23,503 bases of DNA. It comes from a virus. The notes beneath the pieces are model-generated. The model saw only the letters and a program-made list of their open reading frames with translations. It had not been told where the DNA came from and searched no databases. The DNA lies in the IMG/VR virus record IMGVR_UViG_3300009001_000098, positions 1 through 23,503 of that record; one strand, given 5' to 3'. Of this stretch, positions 7,795 through 16,196 are shown one piece after another. The first letter of the stretch is position 1; the number at the start of each line of letters is the position of its first letter. The position numbers and the translations under genes were made by a program.

Positions 7795-9279
7795 ATGGCT
7801 AATTCAATGCGTGGTCTGACCCCTGAAATGACTGCTGAGTGGGTAAAAAGGATGCAAGAGGCTTATGAAAAAAAGGGGGCTAAAAGTAAAGCTGTACGAC
7901 CTGCTGGTATGAACCCAAGGTCAAGGGCGTTACCTAGTTATGTGCCGCTAAAACAAGAAACTCCATTACCTGCAAATGCAAATAATTCTCCAGACAGGTT
8001 CCCATTCAATCCTCCACCTATACCTGTACAAGACTTAGGCTACCCTCCACATGCTAGTGGAGCTTTGGGGAGTAACCAAGGTCAAGGCTTAGGCTACCCT
8101 CCACATGCTAGTGGAGCTTTGGGTCAAGCACCAAGTTACCAAGACCAGTTTCCTGTTGACGGTGCAGTGCAAGGGACTAATCCTAATGCTGCTATGATGG
8201 GTGGTGACGAGACTGCTGGACAACCTAGCATGATGGATAAGATCATGGGCTACAAACCTGACATGGGTATGCAGCAGTTGTTTGAGGCTACAGGAAAGGC
8301 GTTTGGTAATCCTCTTATAGGTGTTGCCCCTAGCGCAGGCGGTACTAGCATAGGTGGTGAGTACTCAAACCTCAATCCTGCATATGCTGAGAAGAAAAGG
8401 ACAAAACTTGCTGCTGATAAACTTCGTGAACAAGAAGAGTCCCAAGAAAATGAGAAGCGCCAGTACATAAAAATGGGCTTGGAGTCAGGTGCAATCACTC
8501 CTAAACATGCACAAAGGCTCATGGCACTTAAAGGAGTTCCAAAAGGAATTAAAGATATTATCGAAGCTAAGACTTTTGGTAATGTTGATAATCTTGGTAC
8601 GTACAAGGGCGGTCGTATCTTAAAAGCACCTACATCTAAAAATGTTGGACACTACCTAGATAAGGAAACTGGAAATACGCTACCATTTTCTCAAGAGGAT
8701 TGGATAAATTCCTCCCGTAAAGGACAGTCTAAGTCAGCCTCAGAAGCTAATGAAGATGCTTTTTCTGAAATGGGTATTTCGTCTGCTGAGAACGCTCTTG
8801 CTGTTATAAGGAAAGAAAAAGAATCCCCAATTTGGGAAAAACTTATTGGCCCGGGTACGTTTAGTGGGAGGATTGCAGATTATTTGAGCGCAGATACTCC
8901 ACTTGGTAGGATAAGACAAGCTATGGAGCCTATTTTAGCTACACAAAGTTTGGATGAGATGAGAAGACTTAGGGAAGCCTCACCTAATGGCAGCACAGGC
9001 CTTGGTCAGGTTACAGAGTTTGAACATAAAATAATGCAAAGCAAGATAGCTGCGCTAAACCCAGAGACTACAGACATCAAAGTCTTAGAGAAAAACGTAG
9101 AAGAGGTGTTGAACTATCGTAGGTGGTTGTTTAATAGGAAGTCTCGCCCAGATGAAGGTGGCCTTTCTTACAAAGAGTGGTTATCAAAAAATAAGACAGA
9201 TACTAAGGTGAAAAACTTAGAGTCTGAATTAAAGAGACTTAAAATAACTCCAGTAGGAAGGGTTCCTCAAGGTGGCTAA
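7795..9279 (+). CDS. Internal virion protein with proline-rich repeats
   Basis: A 494-residue protein with a disordered Pro, Gly and Asn-rich part (about residues 35-150) containing two copies of a 12-residue block, LGYPPHASGALG. A charged coiled-coil-like segment follows (about 195-225, KKRTKLAADKLREQEESQENEKR), then a more globular helical C-terminal half. AGGAGGAG lies 9 bases upstream of the ATG, the strongest ribosome binding site in the window. By order it stands among the ejection proteins, between gp14-like and gp16-like genes. I do not recognise a domain. Its last 8 bases overlap the GTG start of the next gene. Confidence 0.72.
   Translation: MANSMRGLTPEMTAEWVKRMQEAYEKKGAKSKAVRPAGMNPRSRALPSYVPLKQETPLPANANNSPDRFPFNPPPIPVQDLGYPPHASGALGSNQGQGLGYPPHASGALGQAPSYQDQFPVDGAVQGTNPNAAMMGGDETAGQPSMMDKIMGYKPDMGMQQLFEATGKAFGNPLIGVAPSAGGTSIGGEYSNLNPAYAEKKRTKLAADKLREQEESQENEKRQYIKMGLESGAITPKHAQRLMALKGVPKGIKDIIEAKTFGNVDNLGTYKGGRILKAPTSKNVGHYLDKETGNTLPFSQEDWINSSRKGQSKSASEANEDAFSEMGISSAENALAVIRKEKESPIWEKLIGPGTFSGRIADYLSADTPLGRIRQAMEPILATQSLDEMRRLREASPNGSTGLGQVTEFEHKIMQSKIAALNPETTDIKVLEKNVEEVLNYRRWLFNRKSRPDEGGLSYKEWLSKNKTDTKVKNLESELKRLKITPVGRVPQGG
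8034..8123 (+). repeat. 36-bp direct repeat pair inside virion gene
   Basis: Two identical 36-base units occupy 8034-8069 and 8088-8123, set 54 bases apart, so the reading frame is kept. Each encodes LGYPPHASGALG. Perfect identity at the nucleotide level implies a recent duplication in a disordered linker. Confidence 0.93.
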
Positions 9280-10804
9280 GTTTAGGTTTGAACATGATGG
9301 GACTATGTATGATGTTGAAGCTGACTCTCAGGAAGAAGCAGGCAACAAAATGCTACAGGCCTTCGGTGGGCAAGAACAAGAAGTAAGCACTGCACGTCAA
9401 CTTGAGGCTGGTGTACAAGGTGCAGCTAATTTGTTGACTGCTGACCATGCAGATAGAATTTTAGCTGGGATTGGTACTGGTGGTGGATACCTTGGAGACT
9501 ACGACAAAACCCTAGAGTCTATCCGTGAAAGGATGGATGAGACCAGCCGACTTGCACCTGGTTCTGAACTACTCGGTGGTGTTGCCGCTGGATTTGTTCC
9601 TGTTGCTGGTCAAGTAGGTAGGGTTGCATCTGTAGTTAAGGGCGGGAGTAAACTCTTAGGCATAGGTAAACTTGCAGCTAAAGGCGCTGGTGCTGGTGCT
9701 GCTTATGAGGGTTTGTCTACACACGGTAGAGATAGGGGAGACACAACACCTGATGACTATGTAGACAATATGTTGAAAGGGGGCCTTGTAGGTGGTGTCG
9801 CTGGGCCTGTTGGTGCAGGTATTTTAGCTAGTGGTCGTTGGCTCGCTAAGGGGAAAAGTAAGGCCTCTAGTTATTCTGACAGACTAGATGAAGTACATAA
9901 GATGAAACCTGACTCCTATAAAAAAGTTGATAAAGACACTACAGCAGTCAGAGACAATCCTCTTAGAGATGCTATTGACGAAGGTAAGGCTAAGTTAAAA
10001 GGGTCTGGATATGCGAAAAACTCAGTCTCTAGTAAGTTGATCAGGCTTTTAGAAAGGGATTTGAAAGACAGTAACCCAACAAAAGTTCCTGGAAAAACTA
10101 CAAAAAAGTACTCTGGTATGGATGACGATGGCTACCCTAGGTACGAAACAAAGACTACAAAAGCTATTAAAAAACCCGCTAAGAAAAATTTCACAGTAAA
10201 AGACAGCATGGATATGTTAGAGAAAATCAACATGGCTGTCAATAAAGCAAGGGGGAAAGGTGGGAAGGACTACACAACAGCCCTTGCTATAAAAAAGTCT
10301 TACATGGATTCTCTGCAAAAGGCAGTGACACCGAAAGCTTGGGATAATATAAAGACTAGAAACAGCTTGCATCAAAACACAAAAACCTATGAAAAACTAA
10401 AAAAAGAACTTAGTAAAGATGTCTTGGATGTTGATAAGGTAAAGGCATTAGCTAGAGATACTAGTTTGCCACCAGAGGTAAGAAAGTTATTGAGTGATGC
10501 TGCTAAAGACCCGTCTAAAGCAAAAAGTGCAATCAAAACACTAGCTAGACTTCCTTTTGGTATAAGTGGAGGTATTATTGATATTGCTAGTGGTAGGGGA
10601 CTGCAAGGTGCAGCTCGTCTTACAGCAGCATTAGGGTCAAGGGCAATAAACAGTAAGCAAAGAGGTAAGTTAAACTATGATTTGCAAGACAAGTTGTTTG
10701 ACCAGTTTGCCAAGAAAGAAGCCCTAGCACCTATGAACAAGGGGTTGTTAAGCACAGGACTTGGGGCTAGCGGTGCAGGATTATTTTCGGATGGGGAATA
10801 CTAA
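9272..10804 (+). CDS. Internal virion / ejection protein (gp15-like position)
   Basis: A 510-residue protein starting with GTG at 9272, with GGAAGGG about 9 bases upstream. It opens with a small domain of the form FRFEHDGTMYDVEADSQEEAGNKM (residues 4-28), a motif I know from the N-terminus of several phage and gene-transfer-agent virion proteins. The region 90-190 is Gly/Ala rich with amphipathic or membrane-active character (GVAAGFVPVAGQVG, GAGAGAAYEGL, GGLVGGVAGPVGAGILASG), fitting insertion into the host envelope. The C-terminal half is Lys rich and helical. Position and features suggest a protein ejected with the DNA, but I cannot tie it to a named family. Confidence 0.75.
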   Translation: MAKFRFEHDGTMYDVEADSQEEAGNKMLQAFGGQEQEVSTARQLEAGVQGAANLLTADHADRILAGIGTGGGYLGDYDKTLESIRERMDETSRLAPGSELLGGVAAGFVPVAGQVGRVASVVKGGSKLLGIGKLAAKGAGAGAAYEGLSTHGRDRGDTTPDDYVDNMLKGGLVGGVAGPVGAGILASGRWLAKGKSKASSYSDRLDEVHKMKPDSYKKVDKDTTAVRDNPLRDAIDEGKAKLKGSGYAKNSVSSKLIRLLERDLKDSNPTKVPGKTTKKYSGMDDDGYPRYETKTTKAIKKPAKKNFTVKDSMDMLEKINMAVNKARGKGGKDYTTALAIKKSYMDSLQKAVTPKAWDNIKTRNSLHQNTKTYEKLKKELSKDVLDVDKVKALARDTSLPPEVRKLLSDAAKDPSKAKSAIKTLARLPFGISGGIIDIASGRGLQGAARLTAALGSRAINSKQRGKLNYDLQDKLFDQFAKKEALAPMNKGLLSTGLGASGAGLFSDGEY

Positions 10805-13800
10805 TGGCTACTAAGGCTGAAAAACGTGCAAAACTTGAAAAGGCTTTGAAAGACCCTAATGTAAAAGCTGCATTGGAGACTATTAAAAAGGCAGAGGGAA
10901 CTTCAGAATTTTCAGACCCGTACCGAAAGGGATTCAACGGCAACTCTTATTCTAGTTTGTCAGATCACCCAAATAAAGTTTGGTCAGCTAAATCTGGCAA
11001 GAAAACAATGAAATCCTCTGCTTCTGGCCCTTACCAGATTATGAAAGACACTTGGTACGGAACAAAGAAAAATGGCTGGAATGGGATTAAGTCTCAACTT
11101 GGTCTTACAGACTTTTCCCAAGAGTCTCAAGACATAGCTGCTCTACACTTAATAAACCAAAAAAAGGCCCTTGACCCTTTGTTGAAAGGAGATTTCAAAA
11201 CTTTTGCAAATAGGGTCGGCCCTGTGTGGGCATCTTTTCCTAACAACACTTATGGACAGCCTAAGAAATCAATCTCTAAATTAGAATCTTGGTTTAAGGA
11301 AGCAAAGGGTAAAACGCAAAGTACACCAGAAGCTCTAACATTCTCAGATGTAACGACTGACCCAATATACAACGGATTGCTTGGTGATCTCAATGCAACC
11401 CCTGAGAATACCGGCCTAACAGACTTAGAGAAACTTGGCTCGTTTCGTGAGGCACAAGACCTACAACATGATCCTGTGACTGCTCCTACACAAAGACCAA
11501 GTATCCCCCAAGGAACCAGCCCAAGAACTTCTGTTGACGCAGCTCCTAGTTATCAAGATACAGATATAGGCGCACTTGGTAGGGCTGCTAGTAACCCTAT
11601 TGAGGCTGCTATAGCTAAAGCTGAGATTGACCAAGGCATAGACCCAAGAGGAGATCAGCTTGCCCCAACACCTGGTAGGGATAGTCACATACTAGCAAAT
11701 ATTGCTGCTAAGGATAATGCAGTAAACGCAGGTGATCCTAACAGGTACACTGACAGTTTCACAGAATACAACAAAATGGTAGGTAGGGTTGACCCTGTTG
11801 AAAAGGCCATCACCGAGGAAGAGGTTAAGCAAGGGGTCAAACCACCAGAAGCTATGTACAATTCATTGTTGAACGATGAGCTTAACAAAGGGTTGACCAA
11901 CTTTGATGATTTACCTACTGTAGGGGACTATCCTGCTGATCCACCTGTAACTACCCCTACGTTCAGACCGTCTGTAACTACACCTACGTTCAGACCTGAT
12001 AGTTTTGCTGGTGGTGATATACCTGTACCTAAGCCTAGACCTCATTATGTTGACCCTAGCCTTGGTGGGCCTATCTTAGATGAAGCAGACCCTATGGCTG
12101 GTAAAGGGCCGACAGGTTTTGAAGGGCCACAGACACCATCTGGAGTAGCGTTTCCTGAACCTACATTTGAAGGGTTACAAGAACCTAGTGTAGATTCTAA
12201 CATTCCTCCAACAGGCGGCACTCCTTTCGTACCTGGAACTGGTCATAATGCACCTGTCCAACAGCAGAATGTTGTACCTACCGACACCTTAAATGGTAGC
12301 TACAATACTGAGAGAGAATTAGAAGGCCGGGTAGACAGGGAAGATGCTGTCACACGCTTAATGGCAAGTGAAAGTATACCTAATGGTCTTGCCCCGTTTA
12401 ATCCGCCTGAGTTTGCACTTAAGCCAAACCCTGTACAATCAGTGTCAACCGACTCCAACGGTATGCTCCCTAATGCCCCGACACCTGTTAAAACAACCCC
12501 TGTAAGTTTTCAAGAGCCTTACCAAAGGGCGTCAACCCCACACGACAGGAACTATGAAGAAACCCTTATGCAGGGCTATATGCCTAAGAGTACCTTACCT
12601 AATGTAGCCCGTGGGCCTGATGTACCGTCTGCTGGCTTAGATACCTCATATCTCACAGGGGACAGGTCAAGTCAGTTTGACAGGGCTTTTGACCCATTTA
12701 ACACAACAAACATTCATAAGTCTGAAGGTAGGTTGTACCAAGACGGTTCTTCAAGCAGCAATATTCTAGGCCCATCTTCAGTAAACACTACGCAAGATAA
12801 CACAGGTGTGGTGCAAGATAACTATGAAAGAGAGAGCGCGGCTTCTGGTGCTTCTTGGGGACCAATAGCAAGTTCTGTTGCAGCTAAAGTTAGGTCGGTA
12901 GCACCTAGCAATGATAGCCCTCAAGAAAACTTTTTCAGGGATATACCATCAACGCCTATAGCCAGCCAAGCAGGAAGCTACGAATCTAACTTAGGTAATG
13001 TTAACTTAGCTGCTGATAGTGGAGGAAGTTATTACACAAGCCCTCAACAACAACAGACACAACCTATAAGTTATGAGCCAATGGCACTTAGTGCAGACAC
13101 TAGCTCGTTAACAAACGATGGGTTTTATAATGGGCTGACAGAACTGGATTGGACTGACCCTGCTGCAAATGGTATGCAGTACACTGATGCTAAAGACGCT
13201 ATAGAAAAAACCCAAGTTGGGATAAGTACCCTAACAGACCCAAGTCTTTTGCCAGCAAAACCAACCGTTGTACAACAACTGCTTGGCGTCAACCCAAATA
13301 GGTATGGAACAAAAGGGTTACTCACTAACATTGCAAAAGCTGCTGGTAAAGGTGGGTCTGCTGCTGGTCCTTTAGGTGCTGTCGCTGGTGCGTTATTTGG
13401 AGCAGTCAATTCAGCGCCAAAACGGACGTTTGACCAGGCTATGTCTATGTATCAGAACAACCCTAACATGACACAAGTGAAAAATGCTCACAACGCCCCT
13501 TCAAGGTCAGGTTCATTTTCTGTCCACACAAGTCCAGGGGGCAGAACTAGCGTAGTATCCGGTAAGGGTGAGTATGGTGATGGGTCATACACAGTTACTT
13601 CTAAGACAAGTGATGGTGGGTCCGTAAAAACTGTACATCTTGGAGAAGGTAGTGCAAACCCTGGTGGGCAGGCATCTACAAAAATTGTCTGTACAGCAAT
13701 GCTGAATGAGTACGGATTTGGGTCTTACAGGCAGAAAATCTGGTTGTTGTATTCCAAGAGATACACAGGCCCAGCACATGAGGTTGGCTACCATGCAATG

Positions 13801-14025
13801 TTCCTGCCACTAATCAAGTGGGCATACAAGGACAAGAAAGAGTGGGTACGTAAGCCTCTTGAGCATGTAGTAAGACTGAGAACTGTAGCTTGTGAAGACA
13901 TTATGAAGAAACGTAAGAGGTGGCATGTCGGACACTTGTACAACACTGTGTTCTGTGCAGCTTGCTATACATTAGGTAAGGTAATCACTATGGTTAAAAA
14001 GGATAAGCAACCATGTCAGGCGTAG
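10804..14025 (+). CDS. Virion protein with N-terminal lambda-R-like muramidase (GH104) domain
   Basis: A 1073-residue virion protein at the position of T7 gp16. Residues about 17-170 match the lambda endolysin R fold: KKAEGTSEF with the likely catalytic Glu31, SDHPNKVW, SGPYQIMKDTW, LGLTDFSQESQDIAAL and VWASFPNNTYGQ each have clear counterparts in lambda R. It probably cuts peptidoglycan during DNA entry. The long centre (about 175-850) is Pro, Thr and Asn rich and likely extended. A hydrophobic Gly/Ala segment lies near 845-870. Residues about 960-1050 form a separate domain (KIVCTAMLNEYGFGSYR and HEVGYHAMFLPLIKW) that I recall at the ends of alphaproteobacterial phage virion proteins. The start overlaps the preceding TAA. 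Confidence 0.87.
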   Translation: MATKAEKRAKLEKALKDPNVKAALETIKKAEGTSEFSDPYRKGFNGNSYSSLSDHPNKVWSAKSGKKTMKSSASGPYQIMKDTWYGTKKNGWNGIKSQLGLTDFSQESQDIAALHLINQKKALDPLLKGDFKTFANRVGPVWASFPNNTYGQPKKSISKLESWFKEAKGKTQSTPEALTFSDVTTDPIYNGLLGDLNATPENTGLTDLEKLGSFREAQDLQHDPVTAPTQRPSIPQGTSPRTSVDAAPSYQDTDIGALGRAASNPIEAAIAKAEIDQGIDPRGDQLAPTPGRDSHILANIAAKDNAVNAGDPNRYTDSFTEYNKMVGRVDPVEKAITEEEVKQGVKPPEAMYNSLLNDELNKGLTNFDDLPTVGDYPADPPVTTPTFRPSVTTPTFRPDSFAGGDIPVPKPRPHYVDPSLGGPILDEADPMAGKGPTGFEGPQTPSGVAFPEPTFEGLQEPSVDSNIPPTGGTPFVPGTGHNAPVQQQNVVPTDTLNGSYNTERELEGRVDREDAVTRLMASESIPNGLAPFNPPEFALKPNPVQSVSTDSNGMLPNAPTPVKTTPVSFQEPYQRASTPHDRNYEETLMQGYMPKSTLPNVARGPDVPSAGLDTSYLTGDRSSQFDRAFDPFNTTNIHKSEGRLYQDGSSSSNILGPSSVNTTQDNTGVVQDNYERESAASGASWGPIASSVAAKVRSVAPSNDSPQENFFRDIPSTPIASQAGSYESNLGNVNLAADSGGSYYTSPQQQQTQPISYEPMALSADTSSLTNDGFYNGLTELDWTDPAANGMQYTDAKDAIEKTQVGISTLTDPSLLPAKPTVVQQLLGVNPNRYGTKGLLTNIAKAAGKGGSAAGPLGAVAGALFGAVNSAPKRTFDQAMSMYQNNPNMTQVKNAHNAPSRSGSFSVHTSPGGRTSVVSGKGEYGDGSYTVTSKTSDGGSVKTVHLGEGSANPGGQASTKIVCTAMLNEYGFGSYRQKIWLLYSKRYTGPAHEVGYHAMFLPLIKWAYKDKKEWVRKPLEHVVRLRTVACEDIMKKRKRWHVGHLYNTVFCAACYTLGKVITMVKKDKQPCQA
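11945..11996 (+). repeat. 27-bp tandem repeat in the virion lysozyme gene
   Basis: Copies at 11945-11969 and 11972-11996 agree in 24 of 25 bases at 27-base spacing. They encode TTPTFRPSVTTPTFRP in the proline-rich central linker, another slippage-type expansion in a disordered region. Confidence 0.88.
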
Positions 14026-15083
14026 ACGAATACAGCACTACCCCAGGTAGCAACACAACTATCAACTCTATCGATATAGCTGAAGGTTGTGCGCCTAGTG
14101 GGATTAACAATGCTATCAGGCAGGCTATGGCAGACACTGCTTCAAATCTTGCATGGCTTGAGAAAACCACAGCCTACACCGCTGTAAGATACAATAGTGT
14201 GTTGTGCGACACAGTTACAACAGGTGCTTTCACCCTTACACTTCCCGCTACACCAGCTAACGGTGATTGGGTGCGTGTGGGGTCAAGTTCAAGCTGGGCA
14301 TCAAACAACCTGACAATAGGAAGGAACTCCCAGAGTATCAGGGGTGCAGGCTCTGACTTGACTCTCAGTGATGCTGGTAACGTGTCTTATCTGTTTGTCT
14401 TTGATGGGACTACATGGCAGTATTATGTGACTGCTGATGATACCACAGGTGTTATCACTTCAGGCACTCCTGTGGCTAACGACTTTGCTAGGTTCACAGA
14501 TGCCAGTACTATTGAGGGCAGGTCGTATGCTGAAGTTAAGGCTGATCTTAGCCTAGAACCGGGTACTGACATTCAGGCTGCACTAGCTGAAGGTGTTTTT
14601 GCTGATGGTGATAAAACAAAACTTGATGGTATTGAAGCAAGTGCAGACGTAACTGATGTTACAAACGTGACCGCAGCAGGAGCCCTTATGGATAGTGAGT
14701 GCACAAGCCTTGCTGACGTGAAAGCACTTGACCAATCTGTGGTTACGACTGCAAGTCCTACCTTCGTACAACCTACTGTCAAGGCCGTCATTGAAACACG
14801 TTACGCAGTCACAGGAACCACACCAGCAATCGACCCTGCTAACGGTGGTATCCAGACGTGGACACTGAGCGGCAACAGCACACCCACGGATAGCTTGGGG
14901 GATGGAGAATCTGTCACACTACACATCGATGACGGCACTGCATACACGATCACATGGACTTCCCTTGTGGGCGAATGGATTGGTGGGACAGCACCAACAC
15001 TAGCGACTACAGGCTATTCTGTAGTTGAACTTTGGAAAGTGAACACCACCGTTTATGGTGCAGGTCTAGGAGATTTAAGCTGA
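14013..15083 (+). CDS. Tail fibre / receptor-binding protein
   Basis: A 356-residue fibre. The N-terminal section SIDIAEGCAPSGINNAIRQAMAD (about 19-42) is a widespread virion-attachment motif of podoviral fibres. It is followed by a beta domain (residues 55-140) with TLPATPANGDWVRVG and VFDGTTWQYY. A linker KTKLDGIEASADVTDVTNVTAAGAL (about 204-230) is typical of phage fibre collars. The C-terminal module, about 250-356, includes GGIQTWTLSGNSTPTDSL and SVTLHIDDGTAYTITW, a unit I recognise from several marine phages, and its GC is visibly higher. AAGGAT upstream supports the start, which overlaps the preceding gene by 13 bases. The fibre probably decides host binding. Confidence 0.86.
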   Translation: MSGVDEYSTTPGSNTTINSIDIAEGCAPSGINNAIRQAMADTASNLAWLEKTTAYTAVRYNSVLCDTVTTGAFTLTLPATPANGDWVRVGSSSSWASNNLTIGRNSQSIRGAGSDLTLSDAGNVSYLFVFDGTTWQYYVTADDTTGVITSGTPVANDFARFTDASTIEGRSYAEVKADLSLEPGTDIQAALAEGVFADGDKTKLDGIEASADVTDVTNVTAAGALMDSECTSLADVKALDQSVVTTASPTFVQPTVKAVIETRYAVTGTTPAIDPANGGIQTWTLSGNSTPTDSLGDGESVTLHIDDGTAYTITWTSLVGEWIGGTAPTLATTGYSVVELWKVNTTVYGAGLGDLS

Positions 15084-15550
15084 TGGTATATGCACTCATA
15101 AAAAATGGTCAAGTAGACACGTATCCGTACAGCTTCGCACAATTGCGTAAGGACAACCCAAACGTCAGTTACCCGCGAGACCCTGATGACACGAAGCTGA
15201 GAGAGTTTGACGTTTATCTTGTCAACGAGACTGCCAAACCAGCTTACGACATGACCAAGAATATCACAGAAGGTACGCCGCAAACCATCAACGATGTGTG
15301 GTTGCAGATGTGGGAAGAAACGCCAGCCAGCGCGGAAGAAATTGCGGTGCGACAAGCCCGTGAGAAAACCAAGGCTGAACGGATTGAGGTAAAACAGGAC
15401 ACCTTCGTCGGCAACTTTATCAGCATGTCTCCTGCGGAGGTGAACACCTACATTGACAGCAACGTCACTGACCTCTCCTCTGCCAAAAACGTAATCAACA
15501 AACTGGCACTTATGGTGCTGTTGCTGGCAAGGGCGGAGTTCGGGGAATGA
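15083..15550 (+). CDS. Small fibre-associated protein (possible tail fibre chaperone)
   Basis: A 155-residue protein starting MVYALIKNGQVDTYPYSFAQLRKDNPN. The start at 15083 is chosen because it shares a base with the fibre stop (TGATG). An in-frame ATG at 15032 lies inside the fibre gene. The N-terminal pattern (YALIKNGQV-x-YPY-x-x-x-LRKDNP) recurs in small proteins next to phage fibre genes, including the XkdW and fibre-assembly type. The rest is helical and charged. Codon use is notably richer in GCG, CTG and GTG than that of the neighbouring genes. A fibre assembly or accessory role is inferred from position. Confidence 0.75.
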   Translation: MVYALIKNGQVDTYPYSFAQLRKDNPNVSYPRDPDDTKLREFDVYLVNETAKPAYDMTKNITEGTPQTINDVWLQMWEETPASAEEIAVRQAREKTKAERIEVKQDTFVGNFISMSPAEVNTYIDSNVTDLSSAKNVINKLALMVLLLARAEFGE

Positions 15551-16194
15551 GCGGGCATCATCAAAGACGCGCTGCCGCTGCTGCTGGTGGCCTTACAACT
15601 TTAACCACTCAATACGAAGTGTCTGCACAAAGTGGTGCACAGCTTTCTGTAAGTGGTCAGGTAGCGGCTGGGGATTTAATCCTATGTTTTCGGAGTGATG
15701 CTGATGAGCCTTCCTCCGCCCCATCAACACCCACAGGATTCACATCAGTATCGTCGGGTCTTGTTACAGACACGTGGGGGTTTAGAACATCATTCAAGGT
15801 CTCAGATGGTACTGAGGGAAATATTCAATACTGTTCTACTGCCAACCAAGGTTCCGCAGTGGTTCTTCGCCCAGATGCCCCACTGACCGGGGCTAGTGTG
15901 TATGCAGAAACTAGTGATACTAGCTCCACCCAACAGGACGCCACAATCACCGGAGCGACCCTACCCACGGTCATCACAGGGTGGACTGCTAACTCTGGGG
16001 GTAACGCTAGCAGCGAAAGCTTCAGCCCAACGGAAGATGACGTTTATGACACTGGTGCATCTCTCCACGTTCACCATGTCTTCTATAAATTTTACAACGA
16101 AGATGATACCTTAGGGACGACTGTGTCAACAAACCGGGGTAATTCCTCTGGAAGTGAAGCAATAGCCTCTGCCGTCCTAAACTTAACATACTGA
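15547..16194 (+). CDS. Putative secondary tail fibre or receptor-binding protein
   Basis: A 215-residue protein starting MSGHHQRRAAAAAGGLTTL with an ATGA overlap to the previous gene. The body is Ser and Thr rich and strand-forming, with QVAAGDLILCFRSDADEP, TPTGFTSVSSG and a final EAIASAVLNLTY. This is the layout of small beta-sandwich proteins at the end of phage fibre clusters: a short Ala-rich N-terminus, GDLLI/VL strand, and terminal strand with a VL-x-L pattern. It contains no catalytic motif. Position after fibre and accessory gene suggests it is a distal fibre tip or second receptor-binding protein. Confidence 0.72.
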   Translation: MSGHHQRRAAAAAGGLTTLTTQYEVSAQSGAQLSVSGQVAAGDLILCFRSDADEPSSAPSTPTGFTSVSSGLVTDTWGFRTSFKVSDGTEGNIQYCSTANQGSAVVLRPDAPLTGASVYAETSDTSSTQQDATITGATLPTVITGWTANSGGNASSESFSPTEDDVYDTGASLHVHHVFYKFYNEDDTLGTTVSTNRGNSSGSEAIASAVLNLTY

Positions 16195-16196
16195 GA

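Noticed and set aside
8250-8606. Leftward 118-residue frame
   Set aside because: It is antisense to the virion gene at 7795, with no ribosome binding site and Ser/Leu/Phe-rich composition typical of a shadow frame.
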